Shown here: piece by piece, positions 23,801-38,800 of the stretch
Layout: the number at the start of each line of letters is the position of its first letter
Position numbering within the stretch: the first letter of the stretch is position 1
Assembly (NCBI GenBank): GCA_030562195.1
Contig: CM060200.1
Location: 40,149,084-40,213,083 of the forward strand
Direction of reading: 5' to 3'
Length of the DNA: 64,000 bases
Source of the DNA: Nipponacmea schrenckii
Taxonomy: Eukaryota > Mollusca > Gastropoda > Lottiidae
Translations under genes and position numbers: made by a program
The notes under the pieces: generated by a model
What the model was told of the DNA's origin: nothing
The model's database searches: none
Seen by the model: only the letters and a program-made list of their open reading frames with translations

Positions 23801-26800
23801 GTACCCTCAATCTGTCTTCACTGAAGTTTAACTAGTAGAGATCTTCAGACAACTGATGTACCCTCAATCTATCTTCACTGAAGTTTAACTAGTAGAGATC
23901 TTCAGACAACTGATGTACCCTCAATCTATCTTCACTGAAGTTTAACTAGTAGAGATCTTCAGACAACTGATGTACCCTCAATCTATCTTCACTGAAGTTT
24001 AACAAGTAGAGATCTTCAGACAACTGATGTACCCTCAATCTGTCTTCACTGAAGTTTAACTAGTAGAGATCTTCAGACAACTGATGTACCCTCAATCTGT
24101 CTTCACTGAAGTTTAACAAGTAGAGATCTTCAGACAACTGATGTACCCTCAATCTGTCTTCACTGAAGTTTAACAAGTAGAGATCTTCAGACAACTGATG
24201 TACCCTCAATCTGTCTTCACTGAAGTTTAACTAGTAGAGATCTTCAGACAACTGATGTACCCTCAATCTATCTTCACTGAAGTTTAACAAGAAGAGATCT
24301 TCAGACAACTGATGTACCCTCAATCTATCTTCACTGAATTTAAAACATTTTAATGCTCACTAGTTGCATGCTCTGGTCAGACAACTGACCTACTTTCAGT
24401 ATGTGTTCCCATAAGTTTGACTTAGAACTTATTCTTTTATCTACATGTTCAGAACGTTAGTTTCAAGACATATGAAAATTAATGATGGAAAGGTTTTCTG
24501 ATAAACACACCTTACATCATTTAGTTTTATTGTGTAGACTACAGCTATACTATTAATGGATTAATATAAAATAATATATGTGTATATTTTTCAGTCTGTG
24601 AAGGAATTTTTTGATACGTGTGATAATCTACTGGTATTTTCTCGAGCTGGTTGTGATGGAAGTTTATCAGCTGTTCGAGCTGCTTATATAGATACTATTA
24701 CAACTTGTTTAAAACTCTACCATGATCATCTGATTAAGGTAGGGAGGAGATTGTATTCTTAGATTCCTTACATACTTCCAGAGTCATTTACTGGAATATC
24801 TGGTGCTACAAGTTATACATCTTAAAGATCCAATGATATTTGGAATTAGGAAAAAATAACCTCTTCAATGATTCCTTAAGTGATCATAATTCCAGTCCAC
24901 CCAGCTGTAAATGGGTATGGATAATCCAGGAAAGAGGTTTGGCCAAGGACCAGCTGGTAGAAAGGAACCTTAACTGTGAACCTATGTTGTTATCCTTGTA
25001 AAATATAGTTGTTTGAAAAAATCTAGTAAAGATCAATGCCAAGATCCCTGTCAGTTTTCAACCTAAATTGTTATCCTTGTAAAATATAGTTGTTTTTTTC
25101 TTTTTCTTTTTCTAAAATGTCAAGTTATTAAATCCAGAATAAGTTTATGATCAAAATGCCATTTGTGGCTAGCAGTTCATCTTCCACTTGACTATTCTAA
25201 TAATTTTATATACTTGTAGCTATGTGTTGATATTCCTATTAAAGCCAATGTTAAACAGCTATATTTAATTCTATCTAATGCTGTATTTTGTCGGAATCAA
25301 TTGACACATTGTGAAAATGTTCTCTGTACTGATGATGCTGGGTAAGTACGATTCTTATATCTTTAAACTTGATCTTTGAGGGAGCCGTGGTGGCTCAGTG
25401 AGTTAGACGCTTTCTCGCTAACCTGGGGATCCAGGATTAAATCCTGGAAAAGGTGGAGCTGAACTCCGGTTTCCCCTTGTCGGTGATGCAGGTCGGAGGG
25501 GCTTTCATGGAAAAAGTGTCTAGTCGTTCGGATGGGACAATAAAAAGAGGCCCCGTGTGCTACAGGCTGTACACATGAAAGATCAGTTGACAGTTGGAAA
25601 TCACAAAAAGAGCAGGCTTATGCCGCTGCCTTGGCAAAATTTCCCTTATTCATTAGTCCATTAGGTGAAGAAGCGTAGGACTTAAAACGTAAAACTCCAT
25701 TCATGTCATTTTTTCCCAAATTTGTTTTGTCCATTTTTCATATTTACACATTGAGTTTTGTTGATGTTTTGTTAAAAGTCGAAATGTATTTTTTACAGTA
25801 AGAAAGTATTTGTTGGTTTATTAAAACAACTGTCAGACCTGGTAGAGACTATCAGTAAACAGGTTCTAGATGTCCACAATCAGCTACTAGCTACCACAGT
25901 TTTACACGACGCCGAGAGTCATCATTGGACTGATAATAAAGAATTCTATGAGGTTTGTACTGTTACAAATGTCTTGTAGGGCGGTCAAATGGTTTGTTCT
26001 GTTTTAAAAATATTTTCCAGGCAGTCAAATGGTTTGTTTTTAGAAATGTCTTCAAGAATTTATATCTAGGGCAGCTAAATGTTTGTTTTTTTAAACCATC
26101 TTCAAAAATATATGTGCAGGGCGTCTAAATGTGTAATGGCAGAATTGTTCCTTGTTTTTTTGAATCGCTTTGTCAGTGCAGGTCGTAGAGACGGACATGG
26201 AAAAAGTGTCTTGTCCATTTGACTTTAAATGTTACAGGCCACCAATGTTTTGAGAGACTTCTCGCTGTTTTTGTTTTGTTTTTTTCGTTAGCTTGAAAAT
26301 TTCATTAAATACCTCTAGAGGTAATCATTTAGACAACGTGCTGTTAGGATCTTGGAATGTTAATTTCTGCTTTCAATTAACAAAAATTTCATTAAATACT
26401 TTTGAAGGTAATCATTTAGACAACGTGCTGTTAGGATCTTGGAAAGTTAATTTCTGCTTTCAATTAATTTAAAAAAACTCCAAAAATACTGCTGACATAT
26501 GTTTCTGACAAACAACCTTCATCAGGACAGCTAGTATAAGGAATGGAAGTTAAGATTGGTTTAAACGCAAAGTACATCTATATATCTTAGTGTTTAAAGG
26601 GGCCCAGGCTTGATTTTTAGGGGTCGTTTTGGGCCTTTGTTACATTTAAACAGTCCTCAGAAATACTCAAGCTCTAAGAAAATCGCAAAATACCTTGAAA
26701 TATACCTCAAACAAAAAATTTCACTTTTAATTTTTTTTCCGTGCTGTACGCGGCTGGTCTCCAGTCAGTCTGAAAATAGTGTGTCCTGTTGACAAAGTCT

Positions 26801-29800
26801 ACAATTGAAAAATGGGTTGTAGTCTGTTTCTATAGATGACCGCTATTGCACGACGGGAAGGATAACTCTTTGATTATCAAGACAAACCGTTTTCCAATAT
26901 GGCGGGACGTTCGTAATTTCTTAATACATTATGATTTTTCAAACACGGATATTATGGATACACATGGATTTGATGGCTCAAATTTCAAAGGTAAGCTCTG
27001 TAGACTATTTCTGATTAGCTAACCAAAAGATTTCATGTGTTTGAGGCTGTCGGATGATTGTCCGAAACAAATAAAGCCTGAGCCTCTTTAATGTAACGTT
27101 CCTACTTCTATATAAATGATTTTATGTTTTCCAGGATGAAAGGTGTTCGTATACCATACAGATGTGGAATTATCACATCCGAGGTTTAAAACATGATTTA
27201 TGGTCAATCTGTCCACCAAAACTGGCTCAGAATATCTTCGGATCTATTCTACAGGTACGTCAGTCTTCTAGATACTATCACCATAGTGATTACCATTTTG
27301 TGAATAAATGAAAGCGGTCAAGAGTTTTGAACACAATTAACATCTCAGTTCCAGTAAACTTATGGATGCTATTTTTATTAACAACTATAATATAAATTAT
27401 GTAACCTAATTTTGACTACTCATAGGAACCTAAATTTTGACTAATATAGGAAATAATTTAGAACTAAATCAAAGGCCTATTTTTATATCTATAGGCCTTT
27501 TTTAGATATCTATAAAGGCCCCTTTTTTAGATATCTATAGGCCTTTTTTAGATATCTATAGGCCTTTTTTAGATATTATCCCATAGTCTAAATAAGGTTC
27601 CTATAGATATCTAAATAAGGTTCCTAGAATATTTAAATAAGGCCTATGAATAGTCTAAATAAAGGGTTTCCCTTTAGTAGTCTAAATTAGGTTCCTATGA
27701 GATAGTCTAAATTTGGTTCCTATGAGATAGTCTAAATAAAGGGTTTCCCATAATAGTCTAAATAATTCCTATGAGTATTAAATTAGGTTCCTATGAGATA
27801 GTCTAAATAGGTTCCATGAGATAGTCTAAATAAAGGGTTTCCCATGAGATAGTCTAAATAAAGGGTCCTATGAGATAGTCTAAATTAGGTTCCTATGAGA
27901 TAGTCTAAATTAGGTTCCTATGAGATAGTCTAAATTAGGTTCCTATGAGATAGTCTAAATTAGGTTCCTATGAGATAGTCTAAATTAGGTTCCTATGAGA
28001 TAGTCTAAATTAGGTTCCTATAGATAGTCTAAATTATTCCTATGAGATATCTAAATTTGGTTCCTATGAGAAGTCTAAAAAAGGTTCTTTTAAAAAGTCT
28101 AAATAAGGTTCCTATGAGATAGTCTAAATAAGGTTCCTATGAGATAGTCTAAATTAGGTTCCTATGAGATAGTCTAAATAAGGTTCCTATGAGATAGTCT
28201 AAATTAGGTTCCTATGAGATAGTCTAAATAAAGGGTTTCCCATGAGTAGTCTAAATAGGTTCCTATGAGATAGTCTAAATTAGGTTCCTATGAGATAGTC
28301 TAAATTAGGTTCCTATGAGATAGTCTAAATTAGGTTCCTATGAGATAGTCTAAATAAGGTTCCTATGAGATAGTCTAAATTAGGTTCCTATGAGATAGTC
28401 TAAAAAAGGTTCCCTTTAGATAGTCTAAATAAAGGGTTCCCTTTAGTAGTCTAAAAAAGGTTCCTATGAGATAGTCTAAATTAGGTTCCTATGAGATAGT
28501 CTAAATTAGGTTCCTATGAGATAGTCTAAATTAGGTTCCTATGAGATAGTCTAAATTAGGTTCCTATGAGTTTCTAAATGAAGACAATTAAAATAAATGT
28601 TTATGAAGGAAATGAAGCAAAATTTATATTTTTCATGGGGGGTCATTCAGGGAACTCATGGGACTATTCCTGTCCTGTCCATGACATTCTATATGCTGCA
28701 TATGCAACTTGTGATGACTATAATATGAGGGCAACTTTCTTCAGTTTTTGATATTTTCTACTCCATTGTCATCTTCACTTGTTTTCAACTGCGTTTCTTG
28801 GTAACAGTGATGAATTGTGAGATAGCAAAACCCAAGGAAGAGCAATATCCCACATTCTGAATTTCATTATACTTGGTGGAGATAATATCTAATTTGCTGT
28901 CTGTCAGTGATGAAGGTGGCAGGGGCTTACATGCAAGTGTCTAGTTGTTTGGATGGGACAATAAACCAAGGCCCTGTGTATGTTAAAGATCTCTTGACAG
29001 TTGGAAATAAAACAGTATCTTCAATGCACACTGCATAGTGTTGCTCATCTACATGTAGAAGAAAATCCAGCAGAAAGGGAGATGTCAAACTTCGTCTCAT
29101 TTCTAATTTCAGGAGTCACTTCAGATGTTGACTCTACGATATGTTCGAGTCAAACCCAGTTATAGAAGAGTCAAACAATTCAGGTACATGCTTTATCTTT
29201 GAATTTTTTAGACTTTTAGACCAACAACTTGTAACGTAAAAGGTCAGCACTCAAGATCGTACATCAGTTATGTTGAATCCCTGTGACATATTCATTATCG
29301 CCCAAACAATGGCAGTAATAAATATGATCGCAAATTCCTGTTGTTTTAACTGATTATATTAAAATTTGGGCAAAAAAGATTTCATTTTTATCAAACTTAA
29401 ATAATTCAAAAAAATATGATGGCAAATTCCTGGTGTTACTGACTAAAATTACGATTGGGCGAAAAAGATTGGCTATAATCTAACTTACATATTTTTAATT
29501 TCAGATATGATTTAACGGCCGTGTTATTATGTACATCTGAATTTTTATTCCAAGTTTGTAAATCTATGTCTCAATATCTGGACCCAGGACATTGTGATAT
29601 ACCACATTATAATATACATAATCTATGTTCTACATTACTGTCAACTCTAGCAGTCATTACTTCACCTATTGATCAAGTCTATAGGTAGGTATTATTATCA
29701 AGTCCCATTATAATATACATAATCTATGTTCTACATTACTGTCAACTCTAGCTGTCATTACATCACCTATTGATCAAGTCTATAGGTAGGTATATTATCA

Positions 29801-32800
29801 AGTCCCACATTATAATATACATAATCTATGTTCTACATTACTGTCAACTCTAGCTGTCATTACATCACCTATTGATCAAGTCTATAGGTAGGTATTATTA
29901 TCAAGTTTCTCATTATAATATACATAATCTATGTTCTACATTACTGTCTACTCTAGCAGTCATTACTTCACCTATTGATCAAGTCTATAGGTAGGTATTA
30001 TTATCAAGTCTTTCATTATGATGTCTACAATTCATTTAGGAAATTTGTGGTAAATTTGTTTATGAATGCAAATTTTTCTTAAAGGTTCACTGTAGCACGT
30101 AAAAATAGTAAATAGTAAATATAATACAGAAAGTTCAAATTGTGTAGGGTGTGATGTTTCATTCAGGGCTGTATTTCAAAAAAATAAAATTCAGGATGTA
30201 AAACTCCATTAAATTTTCAGAATATTTAAAAGTGTAATTTGTGTGATATTTCATTCATTCAGGGCTGTTTTTCAAATTAATGCTTATGCATATTCTAAAA
30301 TTCAGGATGTAAAACTCCATTATATTTTCAGAATATTTAAAAGAGGCTACAGTAAAAGACGAGACAGTCAGCCTGACACTCTGCCAGGATCGATGTCTTA
30401 TAGTGGTTCCAATACACTGTGGTTACACTGGATTCAACCATCACTCTACCTACCTTCTCAAAAACAGTCAGTTTCATTCTAGTTTTAAATACACCCCCTC
30501 TCCACTTCCAACTCTCCCTTCCTTCTCAAAAACAGTCAGTTTCATTCTAGTTTTTAAAAACACCCCCTCCACACTTCCAACTCTCCCTACCTTCTCAAAA
30601 ACAGTCAGTTTCATTCTAAATACACCCCCTCCACACTTCCAACTCTCCCTACCTTCTCAAAAATAGTCAGTTTCATTCTAAATACACCCCCTCCACACTT
30701 CCAACTCTCCCTACCTTCTCAAAAACAGTCAGTTTCATTCTAAATACACCCCCTCCACACTTCCAACTCTCCCTACCTTCTCAAAAACAGTCAGTTTCAT
30801 TCTAAATACACCCCCTCCACACTTCCAACTCTCCCTACCTTCTCAAAAACAGTCAGTTTCATTCTAAATACACCCCCTCCACACTTCCAACTCTCCCTAC
30901 CTTCTCAAAAACAGTCAGTTTCATTCTAAATACACCCCCTCCACACTTCCAACTCTCCCTACCTTCTCAAAAACAGTCAGTTTCATTCTAAATACACCCC
31001 CTCCACACTTCCAACTCTCCCTACCTTCTCAAAAACAGTCAGTTTCATTCTAAATACACCCCCTCCACACTTCCAACTCTCCCTACCTTCTCAAAAACAG
31101 TCAGTTTCATTCTAAATACACCCCCTCCACACTTCCAACTCTCCCTACCTTCTCAAAAACAGTCAGTTTCATTCTAAATACACCCCCTCCACACTTCCAA
31201 CTCTCCCTACCTTCTCAAAAACAGTCAGTTTCATTCTAAATACACCCCCTCCACACTTCCAACTCTCCCTACCTTCTCAAAAACAGTCAGTTTCATTCTA
31301 AATACACCCCCTCCACACTTCCAACTCTCCCTACCTTCTCAAAAACAGTCAGTTTCATTCTAAATACACCCCCTCCACACTTCCAACTCTCCCTACCTTC
31401 TCAAAAACAGTCAGTTTCATTCTAAATACACCCCCTCCACACTTCCAACTCTCCCTACCTTCTCAAAAACAGTCAGTTTCATTCTAAATACACCCCCTCC
31501 ACACTTCCAACTCTCCCTACCTTCTCAAAAACAGTCAGTTTCATTCTAAATACACCCCCTCCACACTTCCAACTCTCCCTACCTTCTCAAAAACAGTCAG
31601 TTTCATTCTAAATACACCCCCTCCACACTTCCAACTCTCCCTACCTTCTCAAAAACAGTCAGTTTCATTCTAAATACACCCCCTCCACACTTCCAACTCT
31701 CCCTACCTTCTCAAAAACAGTCAGTTTCATTCTAAATACACCCCCTCCACACTTCCAACTCTCCCTACCTTCTCAAAAACAGTCAGTTTCATTCTAAATA
31801 CACCCCCTCCACACTTCCAACTCTCCCTACCTTCTCAAAAACAGTCAGTTTCATTCTAAATACACCCCCTCCACACTTCCAACTCTCCCTACCTTCTCAA
31901 AAACAGTCAGTTTCATTCTAAATACACCCCCTCCACACTTCCAACTCTCCCTACCTTCTCAAAAACAGTCAGTTTCATTCTAAATACACCCCCTCCACAC
32001 TTCCAACTCTCCCTACCTTCTCAAAAACAGTCAGTTTCATTCTAAATACACCCCCTCCACACTTCCAACTCTCCCTACCTTCTCAAAAACAGTCAGTTTC
32101 ATTCTAAATACACCCCCTCCACACTTCCAACTCTCCCTACCTTCTCAAAAACAGTCAGTTTCATTCTAAATACACCCCCTCCACACTTCCAACTCTCCCT
32201 ACCTTCTCAAAAACAGTCAGTTTCATTCTAAATACACCCCCTCCACACTTCCAACTCTCCCTACCTTCTCAAAAACAGTCAGTTTCATTCTAAATACACC
32301 CCCTCCACACTTCCAACTCTCCCTACCTTCTCAAAAACAGTCAGTTTCATTCTAAATACACCCCCTCCACACTTCCAACTCTCCCTACCTTCTCAAAAAC
32401 AGTCAGTTTCATTCTAAATACACCCCCTCCCCACTTCCAACTCTCCCTACCTTTTCAAAAACAGTCAGTTTCATTCTAAATACACCCCCTCCACACTTCC
32501 AACTCTCCCTACCTTTTCAAAAACAGTCAGTTTCATTCTAATTTTAAATACACCCCCTCCCCACTTCCAACTCTCCCTACCTTCTCAAAAACAGTCAGTT
32601 TCATTCTAATTTTAAATACACCCCCTCCCCACTTCCAACTCTCCCTACCTTTTCAAAAACAGTCAGTTTCATTCTACACCCCCTCCCCACTTCCAACTCT
32701 CCCTTCCTTTTTAAAAACAGTCAGTTTCATTCTAATTTTTGAAGTAACCCTTACTTTTACTGGACGTTAAACTCCTTAATTTCATTTTTATTTTCCAATA

Positions 32801-35800
32801 TTTACGAGAAAATAATTATATTGATATTGTAGCTATGACGACATGCAGACTACCAATGCTGTTTATTTACAAACTAAATTATTATTAAACCAACCATTGT
32901 GGGAACCTAGTACACTACTACAGGTTCGTTCGTTTCTTTTTGTTAAGTCTCTGTTCATTAAAGGATTGCTCGTTAATTTGAGGTTTCAGTCTCAGCAGTC
33001 ATATAGGCATGACTTACTACCTTGATTTTTCAATCTTGATTTCTACCAGTCAGATCAAAGTGTCTTTCATTCAGATTCAACTGTGTGCTAAGAGTCATCC
33101 TTGTTAACATCCTATGGCAGTTGGCAATTGTAAAGGAATAGGCAAACAATGTTTTTCTGGCAAGATTTCCCTCATTGCAAACTGCATGGTGTTGCCAAAA
33201 AGCAGAACAAAATTACTTGTAAATTGGGAGTAATTCAAAAGATTTGACTTAATGTTTTACAGGCATTGATAATGAAAGACTATACATTACCAATCATGTT
33301 ATTAACCAGAGTTGCTTCCCTTGAGACTGAAACTTCGACCAATGGTAAGAAGCAGAAGTCTGACAGTAGAGAAATATTTACGTCTGTTATCACAGTTTTA
33401 TCTCAGTGTACACATTTCACTGACGGAGTAGCCAAGGTTCTCATGCCAGTTATAGATAGGTAGGTAATATACTATTATATACTAAATATAAAATATTATT
33501 AGATATGTGGACTCTCTGAACAGGGTATATACTAAATATAAAATGTTATTAGATATGTGGACTATCTGAATAGGGTATATACTTAATATAAATATCATTA
33601 GATATGTGGACTCTCTGAACAGGGTATATACTAAGTATAAATATCATTAGATATGTGGACTCTCTGAACAGGGTATATACTAAATATAAAATATTATTAG
33701 ATATTTGGACTATCTGAATAGGGTATATACTAAATATAAAATATCATTAGATATGTGGACTCTCTGAACAGGGTATATACTAAATATAAATATCATTAGA
33801 TATGTGGACTCTCTGAACAGGGTATATACTAAATATAAAATATTATTAGATATGTGGACTCTCTGAACAGGGTATATACTAAATATAAAATATCATTAGA
33901 TATGTGGACTCTCTGAACAGGGTATATACTAAATATAAAATATTATTAGATATGTGGACTCTCTGAACAGGGTATATACTAAGTTAAATATTATTAGATA
34001 TGTGGACTCTCTGAACAGGGTATATACTAAATATAAATATCATTAGATATGTGGACTCTCTGAACAGGGTATATACTAAATATAAATATCATTAGATATG
34101 TGGACTCTCTGAACAGGGTATATACTAAATATGAATATTATTAGATATGTGGACTCTCTGGAAAGGGTATACACTAAATATTATTTGCTATGTGGACTCT
34201 CTGAACAGGGTATATACTAAATATAAATATTATTAGATATGTGGACTCTCTGGAAAGGGTATATACTAAATATTATTAGATATGTGGACTCTCTGAACAG
34301 GGTATATACTAAATATAAAATATTATTAGATATGTGGACTCTCTGAACAGGGTACATGTAAATACTAAAATATTATTAGATATGTGGACTCTCTGGAAAG
34401 GGTATATACTAAATATTATTAGATATGTGGACTCTCTGAACAGGGTATATACTAAATATAAAATGTTATTAGATATGTGGACTATCTGAATAGGGTATAT
34501 ACTAAATATAAATATTATTAGATATGTGGACTCTCTGAACAGGGTATATACTAAATATAAATATTATTAGATATGTGGACTCTCTGAACAGGGTATATAC
34601 TAAATATAAATATTATTAGATATGTGGACTCTCTGAACAGGGTATATACTAAATATAAAATGTTATTAGATATGTGGACTATCTGAATAGGGTATATACT
34701 AAATATTATTAGATATGTGGACTCTCTGAACAGGATATATACTAAATATAAAATATTATTAGATATGTGGACTATCTGAATAGGGTATATACTAAATATA
34801 AAATATTATTAGATATGTGGACTCTCTGAACAGGGTATATACTAAATATAAAATATTATTAGATATGTGGACTCTCTGAACAGGGTATATACTAAATATA
34901 AAATGTTATTAGATATGTGGACTATCTGAATAGGGTATATACTAAATATAAAATATTGTTAGATATGTGGACTCTCTGAACAGGATATATACTAAGTATA
35001 AAATATTATTAGATATGTGGACTCTCTGAACAGGGTATATACTAAATATAAAAAATTATTAGATATGTGGACTCTCTGAACAGGGTATATACTAAATATA
35101 AAATATTATTAGATATGTGGACTCTCTGAACAGGATATATACTAAGTATAAAATATTATTAGATATGTGGACTCTCTGAACAGGGTATATACTAAATATA
35201 AAATATTATTAGATATGTGGACTCTCTGAACAGGGTATATACTAAGTATAAATATCATTAGATATGTGAACCTAAGTTGTTATCCTTGTAAAATATTGTC
35301 AATGCGGAGAGGTTTGACTAAGGACCTGCTGCTAGAAGGGATCCTTAACAGTGAACCTAAATGTATCAATGTCAAGAGGTGTGACCAAGAACATGCTGGT
35401 AGAAAGGATTTTTTACTGTGAATCAAGTTGTTATCCTTGTAAAATATAGAAAATGCCAAGACGTTTGTCCAAGGACCAGCTGGTAGAAAGGATCCTTAAC
35501 TGTGAACTGTTGTTATCCTTGTAAAATATAGTTGTTTGTTTGAAAGAATGATATATTTGTAACTGTTTTAATATAGATGTGAAGATTGGGATGTTTTAAA
35601 TGCCAAGAAACTTTCAACACTAGAATGTGAGGTGAGAAACGAAACTTTTTTTAGAAAGATGAATAATTATTAACTCTATATTAAAACTGTATATAGAAAA
35701 TTAATAGCTGGACACAATTATAATATAGATAACTATTACTTGAATAAATAACTTGTTCAAGGAAGTTAATATGTGGATTGATATTGGTGGTTGATATAAT

Positions 35801-38800
35801 ATTTTGAGGAGCTGGACTTATAAATAATAAATAACTGATTATCAACATGACTGAAGGATTGAACTGACAATTTACACGTTTTGTTTTTATTTTAGCCTCC
35901 AATCTGGATGTCTGCGTTGTTTGATCTTCTGTCACCGTACATTGATAGGTCAGTGATATTTTTTAGAATTATTATTCAGCCTTCGTTGTGTATTAGGCTA
36001 ATGCTGTTCTCTCTCTGAGTTAAAGCATTGTCTGTAATCATTTATCTTAAAAGGTTGTAAAACCAAATTTAATATCATTTGCATATTAGTTTTGAGATTT
36101 CCTCAATGAATATTATTATGTTTTAACACACGTTACAAGTTACACACGTTACAAGTTACACACGTTACAAGTTACACACGTTACAAGTTACACTTGTTAC
36201 AAGTTACACACAGTTACAAGTTACACACGTTACAAGTTACACCGTTACAAGTTACACACGTTACAAGTTACAACGTGTTGTCATCAGATTAAATAGTGAA
36301 AAAAACATAACATAACAAGATATATACTAACTAAAGATAATTAAGGGAACAAAAGATAAAACGCAATAACAAGATCATTAGCATTATTGGTGTGTAAATG
36401 CAATTAATCACACGAAAAACTGATTTATGTTTGTATGTGGCGTGATCTACTGGGTTAACACACCAATAATACTTATGAGAGCAACTTTTAATTCTTATAT
36501 TTATATTTTTGATACAAATTAACCATTTTATACGAATTTTTCACAAATCTTAGATTGCGTCATTGATGTGCCTTGCCTACATCATAAAGTCATGTGACAA
36601 ACTACAGATTATTGCCAGCTTGCGTAACTGGCTTATTGAAGACAGTGGCAGTAGAAAGTTAATATGGAGTAATAATGGGAAGTCATTATGAAGGATATAA
36701 TTTTTTTCAGTGTTCTAGAACCGTTAATTATCTACATTCTAAACCTACCTTCATTAGTAACAGGCAAGGGTTGTCTGATACCAGAAATACAGGAATTACC
36801 GTGTGGCTGCCCTCCCAATAAATTCGATAACGATTCCACTACTGCTAAAAAAGGTTTGTACTGTGGATTTATTGGTTAATTGATACATCGTTCTATTTGT
36901 GAACGTAGACATCCGCTTAATTTATTTTAATAATTTATATGCAATATCATAGTGTAGATGTATACAACCCGCAAGATTCATCATCCACTCTACCCGTCAT
37001 ATGTCTCAGAAACTGGAAATTTTTAGCAAAGTTAATCAGTTTAGTGTTAAGTGTTACTTAATTGATTTATCTCACATAAAAATATATAAGATACAGACCA
37101 ATAGGATGTAAAACTCCAATATAATGCTATATTTTACAGGCGAGAGGTATATCATAGATTCAGCGTTGAAGATAGTTATGACGGAACTGAGCGAGAAGAT
37201 CCATGTGTTAAACACGTCTGTTTGTGTTACGTTTAATATTCTACAGGAAGCCTGCCATCATAATAATCTGAAAACACCTCATAATTGTGCTGGTATCATT
37301 GTAAGTATATTCCCTCTTGTCAGTGATGCAGGTCGGAGGGACTGTCATGGAAAGAGCGTCTAGTCATTTGTATCGGACAATAAACCCAGGACCCATGTGC
37401 TACAGGCTGAAAGTTGGAAATCGCAAAAAAAAAAGACTTATGACACTGTCCTGGCATTAGCCCATTAGGTGCAGAAGAAAAGATGTTAAACTCTATTCAT
37501 TTCACTTGATTTAAATTTGCCTGATTTAGTACCAGGACTATTGAAAATATGTGAAATTTCATCTCCATTTCACTTAATGTTCATTTTTAATACTTTGCTG
37601 CAGATAATAGGGCGATGTATTCGAGAAAAACTACTCAGTGCCAAGTTCATAGAAACAATGGTAGGTCAGGAGGTGCCAGAAGAGACCCATAAATTACTTA
37701 CAGTGTTGGCAGATTGTATTTACAGTATACTCATCTTTGGTAGAGGTAAGTCCTTGTGGGTTGTCCATGTCACCTTTGACCCTTGGGCTGGGGATGGCCT
37801 GTTGGTATTTCGATTATACAAGTTTAATGGTTAACTTAGTTCTGTAATGGAGAATAATTTCTAGAAAATTCAAATTACTTCTCATTTATCAGCCAACATT
37901 GGTTTATATATAGAGAACTCATCTGACCTATTTACCAGAATCAGTAGAATTGGGTCTCTAGATAGGTCAGAAGATACTAATGCAGAAAAACTGTTAACAT
38001 CATACAAGAACGCATCTGACCTAGTTACCAGAATCAGGACATGAGGATAATTAGGAGATATTTTTAAGGGTGTGGCCTCTCCAAATACTTTCTCATACTA
38101 TACTGAAATATCATGAAACCATTTGACTTAGTCTGGAGTTGTAATTTAATTGGACTCCAATTAGGTTTGGGTCTGTTATGTCTATGACGTTAGACTGATG
38201 GGATAATTTCAGATTGGGTGGATAGTTGAAAAGAAAAAAATGGCCAGAAACTTTCTTGTATGCCTTGGTGCTGAATCTTTTACATATTCCATTTTATTTT
38301 GTTAGTTTGAAAACAAGAAGACCGACTGTAAAGATTCTGAATGATAAATAATTCTCTTTGATTTTGCAGCCAAGTCATCAATCAGCACGCCTAAAATGGC
38401 ATCACAGTTTGTGAAGGCTAACAAGGAATGGTTAACAAGTAAAATACAGTTAATAGCAGTCCATTTGTCTAACGAGTACGTTTCTATATTTACAATTACA
38501 AGTTTAAATTATTGAAAAGAAAGAAACAACTATATATATTACAAGGATAACAACTTAGGTTCACAAGTCTGCAGTGACAAGGATCCTTTCTACCAGCATT
38601 TTTCTTGTCAAACCTCTTGTCATTGATCTTTCCCGGATTATCCGTACCCATTTACAGCTGGGTGGACTGGAATTATGAGTGAAGATGACTTATTCAAGGT
38701 CATCAAACTTTCACACACCGATCGAGATTAGAACTCATGTCAGAAATTTTAAACATGTCTAAGCAAATGATGTCATGACATAAAGAACCAACGCTCTGTG

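Noticed and set aside
14379..35262. CRISPR-like regular repeats
   Set aside because: Units are contiguous with no unique spacers and lie in introns or spacers of a eukaryotic genome. They are minisatellites.
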